Below the pieces are notes generated by a model. It was not told where the DNA came from, made no database searches, and saw nothing but the letters and a program-made list of their open reading frames with translations. DNA of 64,000 bases from Catellatospora citrea (GTDB lineage Bacteria; Actinomycetota; Actinomycetes; Mycobacteriales; Micromonosporaceae): assembly GCF_003610235.1 (NCBI RefSeq), contig NZ_RAPR01000001.1, positions 8,308,001-8,372,000 of the forward strand. The letters are read 5' to 3'. Both the position numbers and the translations under genes were made by a program. Positions 33,935 through 41,933 of the stretch are shown piece by piece; positions within the stretch are counted from its first letter, which is position 1; every line of letters begins with the position of its first letter.

Positions 33935-34801
33935 ATGAGCGAGCAGGCGACGGTCGCGGTCGGCGTCGACGGTTCGGCGGCGGCCCTGGAGGCGGTGCGG
34001 GAGGCCACCCGCGAGGCGGCGTGGCGCGGGTGCGGGCTGCGTATCGTGCACGCCTTCATCTGGCCGCTCATGCATGTCGAAACAGGCGCGTCGGAGGCGG
34101 TGCCCGAGGGCGGGCTGCGCCACGACGCCGAGCGCATCCTGGCCGAGGCGAGCGCGGCGGCCAAGGCCGCGAACGGGCGCGTCGAGGTGACGGCCGACCT
34201 GGTCACGGGCGGCCCCGCGGGCGTGCTGCTGGGGGCCGCCCGCGCCGCGCGGCTGCTGGTGCTCGGCGACCGGGGCCTGGGCGGGTTCACCGGCCTGCTG
34301 CTGGGCTCGGTCGCGGTGGAGGTGACGGCGCACTGCACCACGCCGGTGCTGGTGGTGCGGGGCGAGGGGCGGCCCGGTCCGGTGGTGCTCGGGGTGGACG
34401 GTTCGGCGGGTTCGGCGGCGGCCGTGCGGGAGGCGTTCACGGAGGCCCGGCAGCGTGACGCCGAGCTGCTGGCGGTGCGGGTATGGCACGACGCCGCGAC
34501 GACGCTGTCCTACTCGGTGCCCGCGCTCTACGACGCGGACGCCGCGCGCTCGGCGGAGCAGCACGAACTCGACGCGGCCCTCGACGCCGAGCAGAAGCGC
34601 CACCCGAACGTCCGGGTCCGCACGCAGCTGGTGACCGGACGGGCCGGACGGGAGCTGGTGCGCCTGAGCGAGCAGGCACAGTTGACGGTCGTCGGCGCGC
34701 GGGGCCGGGGCGGGTTCACCGGCCTGCTGCTGGGCTCGGTCAGCCAGCAGTTGCTGCACCACGCGGCCTGCCCGGTGCTGGTGGTCCGTCACACGTCGTG
34801 A
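33935..34801 (+). CDS. Universal stress protein with two Usp domains
   Basis: A 288-residue tandem UspA protein. Domain 1 (about 1-142) has VAVGVDGSAAAL and LVLGDRGLGGFTGLLLGSVAVEV; domain 2 (about 148-288) has VVLGVDGSAGSAA and VVGARGRGGFTGLLLGSVSQQ. The G-2x-G-9x-G-S/T ATP-binding signature is present in both. ATG at 33935 with GGGGAG; GATAAT 20-25 bases upstream is a likely -10. The CBS gene follows, and Usp and CBS proteins are commonly paired in dormancy/redox stress regulons. Confidence 0.92.
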   Translation: MSEQATVAVGVDGSAAALEAVREATREAAWRGCGLRIVHAFIWPLMHVETGASEAVPEGGLRHDAERILAEASAAAKAANGRVEVTADLVTGGPAGVLLGAARAARLLVLGDRGLGGFTGLLLGSVAVEVTAHCTTPVLVVRGEGRPGPVVLGVDGSAGSAAAVREAFTEARQRDAELLAVRVWHDAATTLSYSVPALYDADAARSAEQHELDAALDAEQKRHPNVRVRTQLVTGRAGRELVRLSEQAQLTVVGARGRGGFTGLLLGSVSQQLLHHAACPVLVVRHTS

Positions 34802-34847
34802 GGCGGGCCGGACCGGGCGGGTGACCGGGGTGGGTCAGGAGCGGGTC

Positions 34848-35279
34848 ATGGACAGGCGGATCGCACAGGGCCGGCCGGAGCGGGCGGCGGGGCTGGCGTG
34901 GCGGCAGATCAGCGAGGTGATGAGCACACCGCCGCACTGTGTCGCGACGTCGACGACGCTGGGCGACGCGCTCGCGCTGATGGTGCGCGACGGGCTGCGG
35001 CATCTGGTCGTCACCGACGACGGCGGCCGGTGCGTGGGTGTGCTGGCGGACCGGTCCATCGTGGCGGCATGGGCCGCCGAGCCGGCCACGCTGTCGTACC
35101 GGCGGGTCTCGTCGGTGCTGGACCGCACCCCGGCGGTGGTCGCCGCCGAGGCGGCGGTGGTGGACGCCGCGCGTCTGATGCGTACGGCCTGCGTGGACGC
35201 CGTGGCGGTGGTCGACATCCGCGGCGTGGCGGTCGGCGTGGTGACGGGCAGCGATCTCGTCGCACTGCTGGCCCGGTGA
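34848..35279 (+). CDS. CBS-pair domain protein
   Basis: A 143-residue protein made of one Bateman module: ISEVMSTPPHCVATSTTLGD opens CBS1 and VSSVLDRTPAVVAAEAAVVD opens CBS2, each ending with the typical 'VGV' strand (CVGVLADRSI, VGVVTGSDLV). Such modules bind adenine nucleotides. ATG with GGAG 6 bases upstream, 46 bases after the Usp gene, so probably the same transcript; a terminator follows. Confidence 0.85.
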   Translation: MDRRIAQGRPERAAGLAWRQISEVMSTPPHCVATSTTLGDALALMVRDGLRHLVVTDDGGRCVGVLADRSIVAAWAAEPATLSYRRVSSVLDRTPAVVAAEAAVVDAARLMRTACVDAVAVVDIRGVAVGVVTGSDLVALLAR

Positions 35280-35289
35280 TCGGGCGGGA

Positions 35290-35321
35290 GCGGGGGAGAC
35301 GGCTCTCGCCGCCTCCCCCGC
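35290..35321. terminator. Bidirectional terminator
   Basis: Stem GCGGGGGAG / CTCCCCCGC with an inner GGC/GCC pair in the 14-base loop. It separates the CBS gene from the convergent S1 gene. Confidence 0.65.
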
Positions 35322-35326
35322 CGCGA

Positions 35327-35533
35327 TCACGCCAGCGTCAGGCTGGCGCGGTTGCGCTCACGATCGATCTCGAGGATCCGTACCGTGACGCTCGAACCGA
35401 CCTGCCGGTCGGTCTCCCCGTGCAGCAGCCCGTGGGCGTCGTCGGCGATGCTGACGAAAGCGCCGAACGGCAGGACCTTGACGACCTGGCCCACCAGGAC
35501 GTCACCGGCGTTGAGTTCTTCGAAGCGGGACAT
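35327..35533 (-). CDS. Single-domain S1 RNA-binding protein
   Basis: A 68-residue protein that is one S1 (OB-fold) domain: GDVLVGQVVKVLPFGAFVSI, GLLHGE and the closing VRILEIDRERNRASLTLA. The ribosome site GAAGGAGGTGATC is nearly the full anti-Shine-Dalgarno match, suggesting strong translation. Stand-alone S1 domains bind single-stranded RNA; a role in translation or stress is plausible but not shown here. Confidence 0.88.
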   Translation of the reverse strand: MSRFEELNAGDVLVGQVVKVLPFGAFVSIADDAHGLLHGETDRQVGSSVTVRILEIDRERNRASLTLA

Positions 35534-35760
35534 GCGATCACCTCCTTCCTCGGCAGGCTCCGCTCATGCGGGCGACGACGAAGGAGGGCGGAGCCCGGGC
35601 CCGCCGGGCGATCACGGCTCAGCCGGATGCCTCATCTGATCACGGCACTGGGCCGACCCGGCAGTCACAGCGCATGACCCTAGCGGCAGGTTCCGTCCCC
35701 TGGCAACCGCGCTGCCGGTTTCCGGCGAGGTGCTGCGCGACCGGGGGACACGCGCGCAAA

Positions 35761-35794
35761 TAAACTTGCAGCCACTGCAAGTTTAAGGTTTGAT
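35761..35794 (+). promoter_or_regulatory. Autoregulated promoter of the TetR-MFS locus
   Basis: An inverted repeat with 11-bp arms TAAACTTGCAG / CTGCAAGTTTA and a CCA spacer covers 35761-35785. A promoter TTGCAG (35766-35771)-17 bp-TTTGAT (35789-35794) overlaps it. TTTGAT lies exactly 6 bases before the GTG at 35801, so the mRNA is probably leaderless and the bound repressor would block its own promoter. Confidence 0.7.
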
Positions 35795-35800
35795 CGGCGC

Positions 35801-36418
35801 GTGACCCCGATCGACCAGGATGCGCCACTGGGCCGGCGCGACCTCCGCAAGCAGCAGACCCGCGCCGCACTGACCGGCGCGGCCCTGCGACTGTGCGCCC
35901 TGCGCGGCTTCGACCAGGTCACCGTGGAGGACATCAGCACCGAGGCGGGCGTGTCCTCGCGCACCTTCTTCAACTACTTCGCCTCCAAGGAGGACGCCGT
36001 GCTCGGCGACCACCTGGTGGAGGTCGACGCGATGCGGGCCCGGCTGGCCGTGCTGCTGCCCACGATGCCGGTGCTGGAGGCGGTGCGTCGCGCCGTGCTG
36101 CTGGTGGTCGCCGCCATGGAGGCCGACCGCGACCACTGGTTCCTGCGCATGGAGATCATCCAGCGCAGCCCGCAGCTGCTGCCGCGGCTGGTGCTCAGCA
36201 ACGCCGAGGCCGAGCGGGCCACCACCGAGCAGATCGCCGCGCACCTCGGCGTCGACCCGGTCGCCCACGGTTACCCGGCGCTCGTCGTGGCCGCCACCAG
36301 CGCTTCCTTCCGGGTCGCCGCCACCCGCTGGATGGCCGCGGCCGGCGCGCTGTCCCTGGGCGCGCTCGTGGACGAGGCGTTCTCGGGCCTGGCCGCCGGG
36401 CTGCCCGACCCCGACTGA
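35801..36418 (+). CDS. TetR-family regulator of the adjacent MFS pump
   Basis: A 205-residue regulator starting at GTG with no Shine-Dalgarno but a -10 box 6 bases upstream. The helix-turn-helix (about 14-60) includes RAALTGAALRLCALRGFDQV, VEDISTEAGVSSRTFFNYF and ASKEDAVLG, typical of the TetR subset near MFS pumps. It is followed 89 bases later by the DHA2 transporter gene on the same strand; both are probably controlled by the operator at 35761. Confidence 0.9.
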   Translation: MTPIDQDAPLGRRDLRKQQTRAALTGAALRLCALRGFDQVTVEDISTEAGVSSRTFFNYFASKEDAVLGDHLVEVDAMRARLAVLLPTMPVLEAVRRAVLLVVAAMEADRDHWFLRMEIIQRSPQLLPRLVLSNAEAERATTEQIAAHLGVDPVAHGYPALVVAATSASFRVAATRWMAAAGALSLGALVDEAFSGLAAGLPDPD

Positions 36419-36507
36419 CTTTTCGACTCCGCCGCCGCGCCCGCGCCGGCGCCCCTGTTCCCCCCCGGGTGATCCTCACCCGGTAGTCGCACCACGTGAG
36501 GAAGAGA

Positions 36508-38154
36508 ATGACCGCGACCGAGATACCGGCGCAGCACGCCGGACCGGACCCCGACACGGCGCCCATGTCGCGCCGTGAGGTGATGCAGGCGCTGTCCGGC
36601 CTGATGCTGGGCATGTTCGTGTCCATCCTGGCGGGGACGGTCGTGGCCAACGCGCTGCCGCGCATCATCGCCGCCCTCGACGGCAGCCAGTCCGTCTACA
36701 CCTGGATCGTCACCACCGAGCTGCTGGCGATGACCGCCACCGTCCCGCTGTGGGGCAAAGCGGCCGACCTGTACAGCAAGAAGCTGCTCATCCAACTCTC
36801 GCTCAGCCTGTTCGTGGTCGGCTCGCTCATCGCGGGCTTCACCCCGAACGTGGAGATCCTGCTCGTCAGCCGGGTCGTGCAGGGCGTCGGCGCGGGCGGC
36901 ATGACCGCGCTGGCCATGATCGTGATGGCGGCGATGATCCCGCCCCGGGAGATGGGCCGCTACTCGGGCATCTTCGGCGCGGTGTTCGGCATCGGCACCA
37001 TCGCCGGGCCGCTGATCGGCGGCGTGCTGGTCGACACCTCCTGGCTGGGCTGGCGCTGGACGTTCTTCATCGGCGTCCCGTTCACCCTGCTCGCCATCTA
37101 CCTGCTGCAGCGCACCCTGCACCTGCCGGCGACCCCGCCCGGCAAGGTGAAGATCGACTACCTGGGCGCGTTCCTGATCACCGCGGGCGTGTCGACCCTG
37201 CTCATCTGGTCGACGCTGGCGGGCAACAAGTTCGCGTGGGCCTCGGGCTGGACCGCGGCGCTGGTGGCCGGCGGTCTGGTGCTGCTGGCGCTGGCCGTGT
37301 GGGTCGAGTCGCGGGCCGCCGAGCCGATCATCCCGCTCGGCATCTTCCGCAGCCGCACCGTCACCCTCACCACGATCGCCAGCGTGCTGGTCGGTCTGGC
37401 GCTGATGGGCGGCGCGGTGTTCCTGTCGCAGTACTTCCAGATCTCGCTGGGCAAGTCGCCGACGGTGGCCGGCCTGATGAGCCTGCCCATGATCTTCGGC
37501 CTGCTGTTCTCGTCCACCATCGCGGGCGGGCTCATCACCAAGTTCGGCAAGTGGAAGATCTACCTGGTCGTCGGGGCCGTCGTGATGACGGTGGGCATGC
37601 TGCTGCTGGGCACGATCGACCACACCACCAGCGTCCCGCTGGTGTCGGTGTACATGGCGGTGCTCGGCATCGGCGTCGGCCTGCTCATGCAGAACCTGGT
37701 GCTGGCCGCGCAGAACGACGTGCCCGCGCACGACCTGGGCGTCACCACCTCGGTGCTGACGTTCTTCCGGAGCATGGGCAGCGCGGTCGGCGTCAGCGCG
37801 CTGGGCGCGGTGATGACCGCGCGGATCACCGACCTGCGCGAGGAGAGGTTCGGCCCGGCCCCCGCGGGCAGCAGCAACAGCCAGGTCCCCGACCTGGCCT
37901 CGCTGCCGCCGGAGATCAAGGCGATCGTGGCCGAGATCTACGGCCTGGCCACCGCGGACCTGTTCCTGGTCGGCGCGCCGATCGCGGCGCTGGCGTTCGT
38001 CGTGGTGCTGTTCATCAAGGAGAAGCCGCTGAGCACGCTGAGCGGCGCGGACCGGCTCGCCATGGAGTCGGCCGCCGCCGACGCCGCCGACCTCGGCGTC
38101 GAGGGCGGCGCCGAGGCGCCGGCGAAGCCGGACGAGCGTGTCCGGGTGGAGTGA
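36508..38154 (+). CDS. MFS drug efflux transporter, DHA2 (EmrB/QacA) family
   Basis: A 548-residue transporter with 14 predicted helices. ATG behind GAGGA; a GTG four codons earlier is less likely. Family signatures: MLGMFVSILAGTVVANALPRI in TM1 (given here only as its key residues), TELLAMTATVPLWGKAADLY for the TM2-3 loop motif A, SRVVQGVGAGGM in TM4 and GRYSGIFGAVFGIGTIAGPL (motif C) in TM5. It exports hydrophobic or cationic drugs using the proton gradient. The C-terminal 40 residues are hydrophilic. It is regulated by the preceding TetR gene. Confidence 0.92.
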   Translation: MTATEIPAQHAGPDPDTAPMSRREVMQALSGLMLGMFVSILAGTVVANALPRIIAALDGSQSVYTWIVTTELLAMTATVPLWGKAADLYSKKLLIQLSLSLFVVGSLIAGFTPNVEILLVSRVVQGVGAGGMTALAMIVMAAMIPPREMGRYSGIFGAVFGIGTIAGPLIGGVLVDTSWLGWRWTFFIGVPFTLLAIYLLQRTLHLPATPPGKVKIDYLGAFLITAGVSTLLIWSTLAGNKFAWASGWTAALVAGGLVLLALAVWVESRAAEPIIPLGIFRSRTVTLTTIASVLVGLALMGGAVFLSQYFQISLGKSPTVAGLMSLPMIFGLLFSSTIAGGLITKFGKWKIYLVVGAVVMTVGMLLLGTIDHTTSVPLVSVYMAVLGIGVGLLMQNLVLAAQNDVPAHDLGVTTSVLTFFRSMGSAVGVSALGAVMTARITDLREERFGPAPAGSSNSQVPDLASLPPEIKAIVAEIYGLATADLFLVGAPIAALAFVVVLFIKEKPLSTLSGADRLAMESAAADAADLGVEGGAEAPAKPDERVRVE

Positions 38155-38168
38155 CCTCTGCCGATAAT

Positions 38169-38198
38169 GGGCGTCCGTGTCTCCGGGCACGGGCGCCC
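38169..38198 (+). terminator. Intrinsic terminator after the MFS gene
   Basis: An 11-bp stem GGGCGTCCGTG / CACGGGCGCCC (one T-G wobble) with an 8-base loop is followed by TTTC. It lies 15 bases after the MFS stop. Confidence 0.75.
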
Positions 38199-38275
38199 TT
38201 TCGCGTTCCGGACATTCCGCGCACCGGGTCTGACCGCCTCGGGTAGAATTGATCTTTCTGGATCGGGGGCCAGTC

Positions 38276-38677
38276 ATGCAGCCGATGACTCCGATGTACC
38301 GCGATGAGGAAGACCTGCGCCACGACGTGCGGGCCGCCTGCGTCAGGGCCTGCAACCTGTGCGCGGAGGCCTGCAACTCCTGCGCCGACGCCTGCCTGGG
38401 CGACCCGGCGGTGGCCGAACTGGTGATCTGCATCCGGACGAACCTGGACTGCGCCGACATGTGCGCCACCGCGGCGGAGATCCTCGACCGGTTCCGCGGC
38501 TACCACCCCGAGCTCGCGCGGGCCGTGATCGAGGCGTGCGCGACCGTCTGCGACGTGTGCGCGCAGGAGAGCCGGAGCCAGGCCGACCGGTTCCGGCGCT
38601 GCGAGATCGCCGCGGACGCGTGCGAGACCGCTCGCGACGCCTGCCGGCAGATGCTGGCCGAACCGGCACTGGTCTGA
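38276..38677 (+). CDS. Cys-rich four-helix-bundle copper-storage-type protein (DUF326/Csp)
   Basis: A 133-residue protein with 15 Cys, mostly as CxxxC and CxxC pairs along helices (ACVRACNLCAEACNSCADAC; CATVCDVC; CEIAADACETARDAC). This matches the Csp family, which binds many Cu(I) ions inside a four-helix bundle. No signal or Tat peptide, so a cytosolic (Csp3-like) member. The ATG opening MQPMTPMYRD is chosen; GGGGG lies upstream and TAGAAT (38244-38249) is a good -10. No copper-responsive regulator or P-type ATPase is adjacent. Confidence 0.88.
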   Translation: MQPMTPMYRDEEDLRHDVRAACVRACNLCAEACNSCADACLGDPAVAELVICIRTNLDCADMCATAAEILDRFRGYHPELARAVIEACATVCDVCAQESRSQADRFRRCEIAADACETARDACRQMLAEPALV

Positions 38678-38724
38678 GCGCGGTCGTCCGGCAAACGTGT
38701 GCTGCGTCGCAAAACCGCCCCGGT

Positions 38725-38752
38725 TGTCACGTCCGGTGCGGGCTGTCCCGTC
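38725..38752 (+). promoter_or_regulatory. ECF41-type promoter
   Basis: TGTCACG (38725-38731) and CGTC (38749-38752) are separated by 17 bases. This closely matches the published ECF41 autoregulatory promoter (TGTCACA, about 16 bases, CGTC). It sits 58 bases upstream of the AhpD-like gene that precedes the ECF41 sigma gene in the same operon. Confidence 0.75.
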
Positions 38753-38809
38753 GTTCCTGAGGCGGCGACCGCCGGTTGCCGTGACAATGGAACACGGAGG
38801 GGCAAAACG

Positions 38810-39247
38810 ATGGATCAGCGGATGAACCTGGGCGAAATCGCACCCGAGGGCTACCGGGCGGTGCTGGGGCTGGAGAAGTACCTGCACAAAAGCCTCGACG
38901 CCCGGCTGCTGGACCTGGTGAAGCTGCGCGCCTCGATCCTGAACGGCTGCGCGTACTGCGTCGATCTGCACGGCACGGACCTGATCAAGCAGGGTGCGGA
39001 CATGCGGCAGGTGCTCGGCGTGAGCACGTGGTGGGAGTTCCCGGGCTTCGACGCCCGCGAGCGCGCCGCGCTGGCGCTCACCGACGCGGTGACCAAACTG
39101 GGTGAGTACGGCGTCTCCGACGAGGTGTGGGACACCGCCCGCGCGGCCTTCACCGACAAGGAGGTCGCCGATCTCATCCTGGCGATCGGCACCATCAACC
39201 TGTGGAATCGCATCGGCGTGACCACCCGGATGCACCCGGCGGTGTGA
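38810..39247 (+). CDS. Carboxymuconolactone decarboxylase/AhpD-family protein
   Basis: A 145-residue protein; ATG with CGGAGGGG 7 bases upstream. The redox motif CAYCVDLH (CxxCxxxH) of AhpD-like alkylhydroperoxidases is in LNGCAYCVDLHG, preceded by VKLRAS. It likely reduces peroxides or disulfides. Genes of this family are the classic partner of ECF41 sigma factors, and the sigma gene starts on the last base of this gene's stop codon (TGATG). Confidence 0.9.
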   Translation: MDQRMNLGEIAPEGYRAVLGLEKYLHKSLDARLLDLVKLRASILNGCAYCVDLHGTDLIKQGADMRQVLGVSTWWEFPGFDARERAALALTDAVTKLGEYGVSDEVWDTARAAFTDKEVADLILAIGTINLWNRIGVTTRMHPAV

Positions 39248-40185
39248 TGACGGCACATACAGAACTGTGTCCGGCGGACGTGGCGGTCTTCGAGCAGCAC
39301 CGGCCGGTGCTGCTCGGAGTCGCCTACCGGATGCTCGGCAGCTGGTGGGACGCCGAGGACGTGCTGCAGGACGCCTGGCTGCGCTGGCACGGCGCGGACC
39401 GCGAGGCGATCGCGGACCCGGGGCGTTGGCTGGTCACGGTGACCACCCGGCTCGCCCTCGACCAGCTGCGCTCGGCTCGCCACCGCCGGGAGACCTATCC
39501 CGGCACGTGGCTGCCCGAACCGATCCCCGTCGGGATCCAGGTCGGCGACCCGGCCGAGACCGCCCAGCAGCGCGACACGCTGTCGCTGGCCGCACTGCGG
39601 CTCATGGAACGGCTCACGCCGCCAGAGCGGGGTGTCTACCTGCTGCGGGAGACGTTCGAGCTGCCGTATGAGGAGATCGCCGACGTCCTCGGGCTGACCG
39701 AGACCAACGCCCGCCAGCTGCACCGCCGCGCCGCCGACCGGATCGGCGAGGACCGCGAGCGCTTCAGCGTGGACGGCGCCGAGCACCGGGCCCTCGTCGC
39801 GCGTTTCCTGGCCGCGGCCGTGACCGGAGAGCGGGCGGCGTTACAGGCGATGCTGGCCGACGAGGTCACGCTGTGGAGCGACGGTGGCGGCAAGGCCCGC
39901 GCCGCGGTCAACCCGGTCGTCGGCGCACCCCGCGTGGCACGATTCCTGGCCGGGGTCAGCGCCAAGAACACCGACATCGAGTGGCTGTTGCTCGAGGTCA
40001 ACGGAGGACCGGCCGCACTGGTGCGGCTCGGTATGCGGTGGTCGCTGATGACCTGGGAGACCGACCGCGGCCGGCTCGCGGCCATCCAGCTGCTGAGCAA
40101 TCCCGACAAGGTGTCCGCGCTGGGCCTGTTCGCCCACGACCGGAACTCCGCGGCGCAGGCCCGCGCGGCCTTGGCGCTGCTCTGA
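39247..40185 (+). CDS. ECF41-group RNA polymerase sigma factor (SigJ-like)
   Basis: A 312-residue sigma factor, longer than a plain ECF because of a C-terminal SnoaL-like domain. Region sigma2 (about 15-85) has VAYRMLGSWWDAEDVLQDAWLR; region sigma4 (about 115-170) has LTPPERGVYLLRETFELPY and IADVLGLTETNARQLHRRA. The linker and SnoaL-like domain (about 185-305) include LWSDGGGKARAAVNPV, close to the DGGGK motif reported in ECF41. In this group the C-terminal domain regulates sigma activity in place of an anti-sigma factor. It is coupled to the AhpD gene, with an ECF41-type promoter upstream. Confidence 0.92.
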   Translation: MTAHTELCPADVAVFEQHRPVLLGVAYRMLGSWWDAEDVLQDAWLRWHGADREAIADPGRWLVTVTTRLALDQLRSARHRRETYPGTWLPEPIPVGIQVGDPAETAQQRDTLSLAALRLMERLTPPERGVYLLRETFELPYEEIADVLGLTETNARQLHRRAADRIGEDRERFSVDGAEHRALVARFLAAAVTGERAALQAMLADEVTLWSDGGGKARAAVNPVVGAPRVARFLAGVSAKNTDIEWLLLEVNGGPAALVRLGMRWSLMTWETDRGRLAAIQLLSNPDKVSALGLFAHDRNSAAQARAALALL

Positions 40186-40252
40186 CGGTGCCGACGCGGG
40201 CGGACGCCGAAAAGCGGTTGCCCCGTTCCGGCCGGCCGGTACCTTGGCCGGT

Positions 40253-41230
40253 GTGCTGACGCCTCCCGCCGACCTGTCCGAGGAACTGCTCGTCACGACC
40301 CTGGCCGACGGCTGGGGAATGGACGTGGCCGGGCTGGACTACCGACCCGTCGGCTGGGGCAGCCACCACTGGACGGTCACCGACGCCGCGGGCGGCCGCT
40401 GGTTCCTGACCGCCGACGACCTGGCCGTCAAGCGCCGCACCCCGGCGGAGACCCTGGACGAGGCGTACCAGCGGCTGCGGGGATCCCTGCGCGCGGCGGC
40501 CGAGCTGCATGACGCGGGTCTGGCCTTCGTCGTGGCGCCCGTCGCACCGCGCGGCGGCGAGCCGCTGGCCAGGGCAGGCGAGCGGTACACCGTGGCCGTC
40601 CACCCGCACCTCGACGGGCGCAGCTTCGGCTGGGGCGAGTACGACCTGCCCGGACACCGGGAGGCCGTGCTGGAGATGGTGATCGCCGTGCACGCCGCAC
40701 CCGCGACCGCCTGCCGCCACGCGCCCGCCGACGACTTCACCGTGCCGCACCGCGCCGCGCTCGCCGCCGCGCTCGCCGGGGACCTGCCCGCCACCGGCCC
40801 GTACGCCCGGCCGCTGGCCCGCTTGCTGGGCGAGCACGCCGGCCCGGTCCGGGACCTGCTGGCGAGCTACGACCGGCTGGTCGCCGAGAACCGGGACCAC
40901 CCGGCTGTGCTCACCCACGGCGAACCCCACCCCGGCAACACCATGCTCACCCCCGACGGCTGGCGCCTCATCGACTGGGACACCGCGGCGACCGCCCCGC
41001 CCGAACGCGACCTGTGGCTGCTGGCCGCCGACGACGACACCGTCCTCGACGCGTACGCCGCCGCCACCGGCCGTCCGCCGCACCGCCCGCTCCTGGACCT
41101 CTACCGGCAGCGCTGGGACATCGCCGATCTGGCCGTCGACATCGCCCGCTTCCGCGCCCCGCACGCCGGCACCCCCGAGGACACCAAGACCTACGAGATC
41201 CTCACCGGCATCCTCACCACCCTCCGGTAG
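40253..41230 (+). CDS. APH-family phosphotransferase (spectinomycin kinase-like)
   Basis: A 325-residue kinase starting at GTG. TACCTT 7 bases upstream and no Shine-Dalgarno suggest a leaderless start. Catalytic loop LTHGEPHPGNTM (Glu in place of the usual Asp, as in APH(9)-like enzymes) and LIDWDTAATAPPERDLWLL. N-lobe: GWGSHHWTVTDAAGGRWFL. The HGEPH and ERDLW motifs resemble spectinomycin phosphotransferase-like proteins; the real substrate is unknown. A half-copy of the hairpin element follows its stop. Confidence 0.83.
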   Translation: MLTPPADLSEELLVTTLADGWGMDVAGLDYRPVGWGSHHWTVTDAAGGRWFLTADDLAVKRRTPAETLDEAYQRLRGSLRAAAELHDAGLAFVVAPVAPRGGEPLARAGERYTVAVHPHLDGRSFGWGEYDLPGHREAVLEMVIAVHAAPATACRHAPADDFTVPHRAALAAALAGDLPATGPYARPLARLLGEHAGPVRDLLASYDRLVAENRDHPAVLTHGEPHPGNTMLTPDGWRLIDWDTAATAPPERDLWLLAADDDTVLDAYAAATGRPPHRPLLDLYRQRWDIADLAVDIARFRAPHAGTPEDTKTYEILTGILTTLR

Positions 41231-41244
41231 GGAAGGGCGTCTTC
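41231..41244 (+). repeat. Diverged half-copy of the hairpin element
   Basis: GGAAGGGCGTCTTC matches the GGAAGGGCACCTTC unit of the 54-bp element at 12 of 14 bases and starts directly after the TAG at 41228-41230; a GTTAAC follows at 41248. The short length makes chance possible. Confidence 0.35.
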
Positions 41245-41262
41245 GGCGTTAACCTCGGCCGG

Positions 41263-41850
41263 GTGCGTATCACCTCGCTCCAGCGCGCCCTGACCGAAAC
41301 GACCGATCCCGACCTGCGCGCACTGCCGGAAAGCGTCGCCGTGCTGCTCGCCGAGCTCGACGCGCCGCCACGGCTCGGCGCGCATCTGCGGGCGGTGCAC
41401 GACGTGGCCGCCCGGCTGCTCGCCGGGGTGGGCGAGGCGTGCCCGGGGCTCGCCGTGTCGGCCGACGAGGTGCTGTTCGGAGCGGCCACGCATGACATCG
41501 GCAAGGTCGAGCATCCGTCCGAACTGTCCGGACCCGGTTCGGCACACGAGCCGGCGGGATACGAACTGCTGGTCGCGCGCGGCGTCGCGCCGCGGCTGGC
41601 CCGGTTCGCCCGCGATCACGGGTCCGTGGCATACGACGGGCTCAGCATCGAGGATCTGCTCGTCGTGCTCGCCGACAAGGTGTGGAAGGGCAAACGGGTG
41701 CCCGAACTGGAGGACGAGGTCACGGCCCGGTGGTGCGCGGCGAGCGGTGAGCAGCCGTGGGAGGCGTTCCTGCGCCTGGACGACCTGCTGGAGCGCCTGG
41801 CCCGCGACGCTGACGCCCGCCTGGCCTTCCAGTCCCGTCACCCGTTGTAG
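41263..41850 (+). CDS. HD-domain protein
   Basis: A 195-residue metal-dependent phosphohydrolase-like protein. First His in HLRAVHDVAARLL, HD pair in FGAATHDIGKVEHP, later metal residues in RDHGSVAYDG and ADKVWKGKR. GTG start at 41263 with TAACCT 7 bases upstream (leaderless geometry). HD proteins hydrolyse nucleotides or phosphomonoesters; the substrate is unknown. Confidence 0.8.
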   Translation: MRITSLQRALTETTDPDLRALPESVAVLLAELDAPPRLGAHLRAVHDVAARLLAGVGEACPGLAVSADEVLFGAATHDIGKVEHPSELSGPGSAHEPAGYELLVARGVAPRLARFARDHGSVAYDGLSIEDLLVVLADKVWKGKRVPELEDEVTARWCAASGEQPWEAFLRLDDLLERLARDADARLAFQSRHPL

Positions 41851-41933
41851 CGCGACGCCTGGCTTGCTGGTTCGGCAACATTCTTTGCCGAAACGGCGCG
41901 GGGGGACGCAGGGTGGTCCCGGAGGTGGTCGAG

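Noticed and set aside
36271-38469. 732-codon antisense frame across the MFS gene
   Set aside because: Arg/Gln/His-rich translation crossing three real genes and intergenic terminators.
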